A stretch of DNA of 64,000 bases from Bacteroidaceae bacterium (GTDB lineage: Bacteria; Bacteroidota; Bacteroidia; Bacteroidales; Bacteroidaceae): the NCBI GenBank assembly GCA_017445925.1, contig JAFSRW010000004.1:29387-93386 (forward strand), read 5' to 3'. The translations under genes and the position numbers were made by a program. Below, piece after piece: positions 61,125-64,000 of the stretch (its first letter is position 1; each line of letters opens with the position of its first letter). The notes under the pieces are model-generated. The model made no database searches and was not told where the DNA came from. It saw only the letters and a list, made by a program, of their open reading frames with translations.

Positions 61125-62318
61125 ATGAAGAAACTTATGGTTCTCGCCGCAGGGCTGCTTCAGATTCCTGTAATAAAGAAAGCCCACGAATTGGGCGTGT
61201 TTGTCATCGCTGTGGATGATGATCCCAGCGCACCAGGAATGGCGCTGGCAGATAAATCTATAGTGCCGGGCGGGCTGATGAATGAAGATAAATTGGTTGC
61301 TATTGCCAAGGAGGAGCATGTGGATGGTGTAATACATCCTTGTTCTGAGGTCGCAATGATGGTGATGGGACGTATTAATGATGAGTTGAACCTGCATGGT
61401 ATTTCCCGTGAAACGGCAATGCGTGCTACAAATAAACATTTGATGCGTGAGGCATTTGAGGCATATGGCGCACCAAGTCCCAAATCATACTGTACGGCAT
61501 CAGTTGAAGAAGGATGGTCTCTTTTCTCTTCCATTGGTGGAAAGGCCATTTTGAAACCTTCTCGTAACAGTGGTAGCCGGGGAATATCCGAGATTGAGCC
61601 GGATATATCAAAAGAAGACTTCTCTGCGTTATTTGAACGGTCCAAAGACGAAAGTCGTGATGCTTCGGTAATGATAGAACAATTTATCGAAGGACCTGAA
61701 TTTAGCATCGAGATTATTGTTTGCAATGGTGTGGTGAATGTTCTGCAAGTGACTGATAAGAAAACGACGGAAGCCCCATATTTTGTAGAGTTGGGGCATA
61801 GTCAACCCTCACAATTTCCAAAAGAAGTAGTTGATGCCATTAAAGATGCCGCTATAAAGGGCGTAAAAGCATTAAACTTGAATGATTGTGCAGCACATGC
61901 TGAAGTAAAATACCAGGAAGGGAAACCCTATATAATGGAAATTGGCGCCCGTTTGGGTGGAGATTTTATCTCAACAGAACTTACACATCTGAGTACGGGC
62001 ATAGACATGGTGGCAGCTGCTATCAATGTGGCTTTGGGAAATAAACCTAATTTGGATTCTGTTGCAGAATCGCAAGGAGTTGCCATACGATACTTTACTC
62101 CAAAACCTGGGAAAGTGACTGCTATTGAGAATGCGGGTCTGTTGGACCGACCTGATGTATATGATGCTGAAATATACGTAAATCCTGGTGATGAGGTAAA
62201 AGAGGTAAAATCAAGTCTGGACAGGTCTGGACACGTAATAGTGACGGCTCCAATTGCTAAAGAGGCAATTGCTATCGCAGAATGTCTAATAAATAAAGTA
62301 AGGATTATTACTGAATGA
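61125..62318 (+). CDS. ATP-grasp carboxylate-amine ligase-like enzyme
   Basis: 397 residues. N-terminal preATP-grasp domain (LMVLAAGLLQIPVIKKA, VIAVDDDPSAPGMALAD), ATP-grasp core with AILKPSRNSGSRGI (ATP lysine and glycine loop), MIEQFIEGPEFSIEI, and IMEIGARLGGDF (Mg-binding Glu). Family members join a carboxylate to an amine using ATP. In polysaccharide clusters this usually means adding an amino acid or similar group by an amide to a sugar. Overlaps the next gene by 4 nt. Confidence 0.82.
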   Translation: MKKLMVLAAGLLQIPVIKKAHELGVFVIAVDDDPSAPGMALADKSIVPGGLMNEDKLVAIAKEEHVDGVIHPCSEVAMMVMGRINDELNLHGISRETAMRATNKHLMREAFEAYGAPSPKSYCTASVEEGWSLFSSIGGKAILKPSRNSGSRGISEIEPDISKEDFSALFERSKDESRDASVMIEQFIEGPEFSIEIIVCNGVVNVLQVTDKKTTEAPYFVELGHSQPSQFPKEVVDAIKDAAIKGVKALNLNDCAAHAEVKYQEGKPYIMEIGARLGGDFISTELTHLSTGIDMVAAAINVALGNKPNLDSVAESQGVAIRYFTPKPGKVTAIENAGLLDRPDVYDAEIYVNPGDEVKEVKSSLDRSGHVIVTAPIAKEAIAIAECLINKVRIITE

Positions 62319-63556
62319 GGATATTACAATTAGCCGGATATTTCTTCCCAGAAAAGGCCGCGAGTATCTATTTGGAGGAGAATAGATATGAAGCTTTTTC
62401 TAATGCCGGCTTCAAAACAATAGTTTATGCGGCAAGACCGCAGCGTGGCCTGACTGAGGAGGAGTATCAAGAATACAAGCAAAAGAAGCTTGAAATGATG
62501 TTTAATGGTGGTGTGGAAGTACATCGCTTTGCTATGTATCGTGAAGGGAAGAATGCCTTATTAAGAGCTTTTCGATATTTATTGATTAGTGCTGTCCAGT
62601 TGTGGAAAGGCATTTGGGCAAAGAATATTGACTTGATTTATGTTGCAAGTACACCACCTACACAGGGTGCTTTGGCCGCAATTGCGAAATTGATCAAAAG
62701 AGTTCCGCTCGTTTACAACCTTCAGGACATTTTTCCAGACTCTCTTGCAGGAACTGGCCTGGCCAAGAAAGGTGGCCTGTTGTGGAAAATTGGTCGGGTG
62801 ATTGAGGACTTTACCTATCGTAATGCTGATATAATCATTGTTATCAGTGAGGACTTCAAGCGCAACATAATGGCGAAAGGTGTACCCGAGGATAAAATCG
62901 TGGTCATCTATAATTGGGTGGACCAGAATGCTGTGGTAGATGTTCCCCGCTCCGAGAATATCCTCTTTGACCGTTACGGGCTTGATAGGAATAAGTTCTA
63001 TGTTACTTATAATGGTAACATCGGCCTGACACAAAATATGGATATGCTTTTGGAAGTGGCGAAATCATTGGAGGCTAATGAGGATATACATTTTGTTTTA
63101 GTGGGAAATGGGGCTTATCTTGAACAGGTGAAGCAGATAATCAAGGACAGGAATGTGCAGAATGTGACGTTACTACCCTTCCAACCATACGAAGACATAT
63201 CTCATGTGTTCTCTTTGGGAGATGTGAGTCTTGTAATTTCCAAGCCTGGAGTTGGCGCAAATAGTGTTCCTTCTAAAACTTGGAGCATTATGAGTGCCTC
63301 AAGGCCAGTGCTGGCAAACTTTGATGAGAATGAACTGAAGACTATCATAGAAGAGAACCATTGTGGTATCTTTACAAAGGCGGGTGATAAAGTTGCTTTC
63401 ACAGATGCTATTCTTCGGCTGTATAATGACCGCGAACTTTGTAGAGAAATGGGAAAGAATGGTCGCAAGTTTGTAATGGATAATCTCACGAAAGAGGTGG
63501 GGACATCAAAATATGTAGAAGTTATCAAGTCGTTTGAAAAAGAGGTCAAGAATTAG
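62315..63556 (+). CDS. Glycosyltransferase family 4, WbuB-like
   Basis: 413 residues, GT-B. MRILQLAGYFFPEKAAS, YVASTPPTQGALAAIAKL, LVYNLQDIFPDSLAGTG and YNWVDQNAVV follow WbuB, the L-FucNAc/L-QuiNAc-type transferase often encoded with FnlABC-like enzymes. It would add the 6-deoxy-L-HexNAc made by the enzymes at 48324-51607 to the lipid-linked first sugar. Last gene of the operon seen; overlaps the ATP-grasp gene by 4 nt. Confidence 0.85.
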   Translation: MRILQLAGYFFPEKAASIYLEENRYEAFSNAGFKTIVYAARPQRGLTEEEYQEYKQKKLEMMFNGGVEVHRFAMYREGKNALLRAFRYLLISAVQLWKGIWAKNIDLIYVASTPPTQGALAAIAKLIKRVPLVYNLQDIFPDSLAGTGLAKKGGLLWKIGRVIEDFTYRNADIIIVISEDFKRNIMAKGVPEDKIVVIYNWVDQNAVVDVPRSENILFDRYGLDRNKFYVTYNGNIGLTQNMDMLLEVAKSLEANEDIHFVLVGNGAYLEQVKQIIKDRNVQNVTLLPFQPYEDISHVFSLGDVSLVISKPGVGANSVPSKTWSIMSASRPVLANFDENELKTIIEENHCGIFTKAGDKVAFTDAILRLYNDRELCREMGKNGRKFVMDNLTKEVGTSKYVEVIKSFEKEVKN

Positions 63557-63650
63557 AGAATTATAGAATTGATATACAATGAACATGAAATTAAGAAATA
63601 TTCCTTTCTCTCCGCCGGAGAAATTATGGTTCATGGTTTCTTGAAAGGTT

Positions 63651-63828
63651 CAAGGTTAAGGGTTAGCGGTTAGTGGTTAGCGGTTAGAGCCCCTTGACCC
63701 TAGACTCTTGGCTCTTGACTCTTGACTTCCAACTGTAAACTCTAAACTTTATAAACTGACTCTCAACTCTAAACTCTAAACTGTTAGCGGTTAGCGGTTA
63801 GTGGTTCACGGTGAATGGTTCAGGTTTC
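63651..63828. repeat. Cluster of several 7-bp arrays after the operon
   Basis: The 390-nt gap 63557-63946 holds no gene. In order: GGTTAGC/GGTTAGT units (63661-63688), GACTCTT/GGCTCTT (63702-63726), ACTCTAA-type (63737-63780), and GTTAGCG/GTTAGTG/GTTCACG (63783-63828). Unit changes but period stays 7 bp. No clear terminator was found. Confidence 0.75.
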
Positions 63829-63946
63829 ATGATTACTTCCAACCAATATGGCATACGAGAAGAAGGAATATAAAAAGAGAATAGAGGGGTGTCACAATCT
63901 GTGATACCATGTTAAACATCAGTAGTAAAGGAATTCTTGACAACTC

Positions 63947-64000
63947 ATGGATAAGGATCTTATACTAAGTGAAGAGAAAGGTGAGATAGTGTTATATCAG
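63947..64000 (+). CDS. Start of a RhuM-like gene (cut by window end)
   Basis: Only 18 codons. MDKDLILSEEKGEIVLYQ resembles the first residues of RhuM-family proteins, which commonly begin with a (K/G)xIxxYQ segment, compare MKQDQIVIYQ of the gene at 9903. The call rests on this short match and the open frame. Confidence 0.35.
   Translation, partial: MDKDLILSEEKGEIVLYQ

Noticed and set aside
63850-63906. Short ORF starting MAYEKKEYKKR
   Set aside because: Ends after 18 codons, no family match and no promoter.

Overview
The window looks like chromosomal DNA of a Bacteroidales bacterium, most like Prevotellaceae from gut or mouth. The pointers are family content (S46 dipeptidyl-peptidase, DUF4249 lipoprotein with a TonB receptor, fimbrillin-like lipoproteins, a NusG-like antiterminator heading an exopolysaccharide operon, C-terminal sorting-like tails), promoters of the Bacteroidetes TTG / TAnnTTTG type, and no Shine-Dalgarno leaders. 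Genus is inference; no rRNA or tRNA gene was seen.

Layout. 1-816: 5' part of a GH30 glycosidase. 846-9457 (minus): a likely heme/iron operon reading from right to left: porin, circularly permuted imelysin lipoprotein, di-heme oxidoreductase (DHOR), second porin, CxxCH lipoprotein, Rid-family protein, then ResB and CcsA, which would attach heme to the CxxCH proteins. 9903-14262: RhuM/Fic protein, GH36 alpha-galactosidase, two lipoproteins. 14433-17663: TonB receptor diverging from a hemerythrin/RIC-LuxR fusion regulator. 17734-24219: PfkB sugar kinase, DEAD-box helicase, patatin, a four-helix-bundle protein and an S46 peptidase. 24451-39240: three very large secreted proteins (two tandem discoidin-domain paralogues and a papain-like protease with LamG and PKD domains). 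39241-40490: a GxxExxY gene between two long imperfect palindromes, then a structured leader. 40491-63556: an exopolysaccharide/capsule operon: antiterminator, two fimbrillin-like lipoproteins, Wza-like export protein, Wzz-like protein, nucleotide-sugar enzymes (probably UDP-L-QuiNAc or UDP-L-FucNAc), flippase, polymerase, glycosyltransferases, acetyltransferase, beta-helix protein, initiating sugar transferase, ATP-grasp enzyme and a WbuB-like transferase. 63557-64000: repeat-rich intergenic DNA and the start of another RhuM-like gene.

The most striking feature is a dispersed family of tandem arrays with a 7-bp period but several different unit sequences (TTCAATG, TTTCAAC, AATTTTC, TCAACTG, CACTCTT, GGTTAGC and others). 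They lie between genes, at start codons, inside signal peptides, in linkers and before a C-terminal sorting-like tail. Because 7 is coprime to 3, each unit type found in genes reads without stops in all three frames of one strand, and gaining or losing a unit shifts the frame. Two genes (the porin ending at 8103 and ResB/CcsA) are out of frame exactly at such an array, and one extra unit would restore both. This looks like an array-based contingency (phase-variation) system touching outer-membrane porins, cytochrome maturation, a secreted protease and the capsule antiterminator. A small gene of the 23S-rRNA-intervening-sequence four-helix family is bracketed by inverted copies of one array, like a small mobile or intervening-sequence-like cassette. 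All statements come from reading the sequence by eye; no searches were run.
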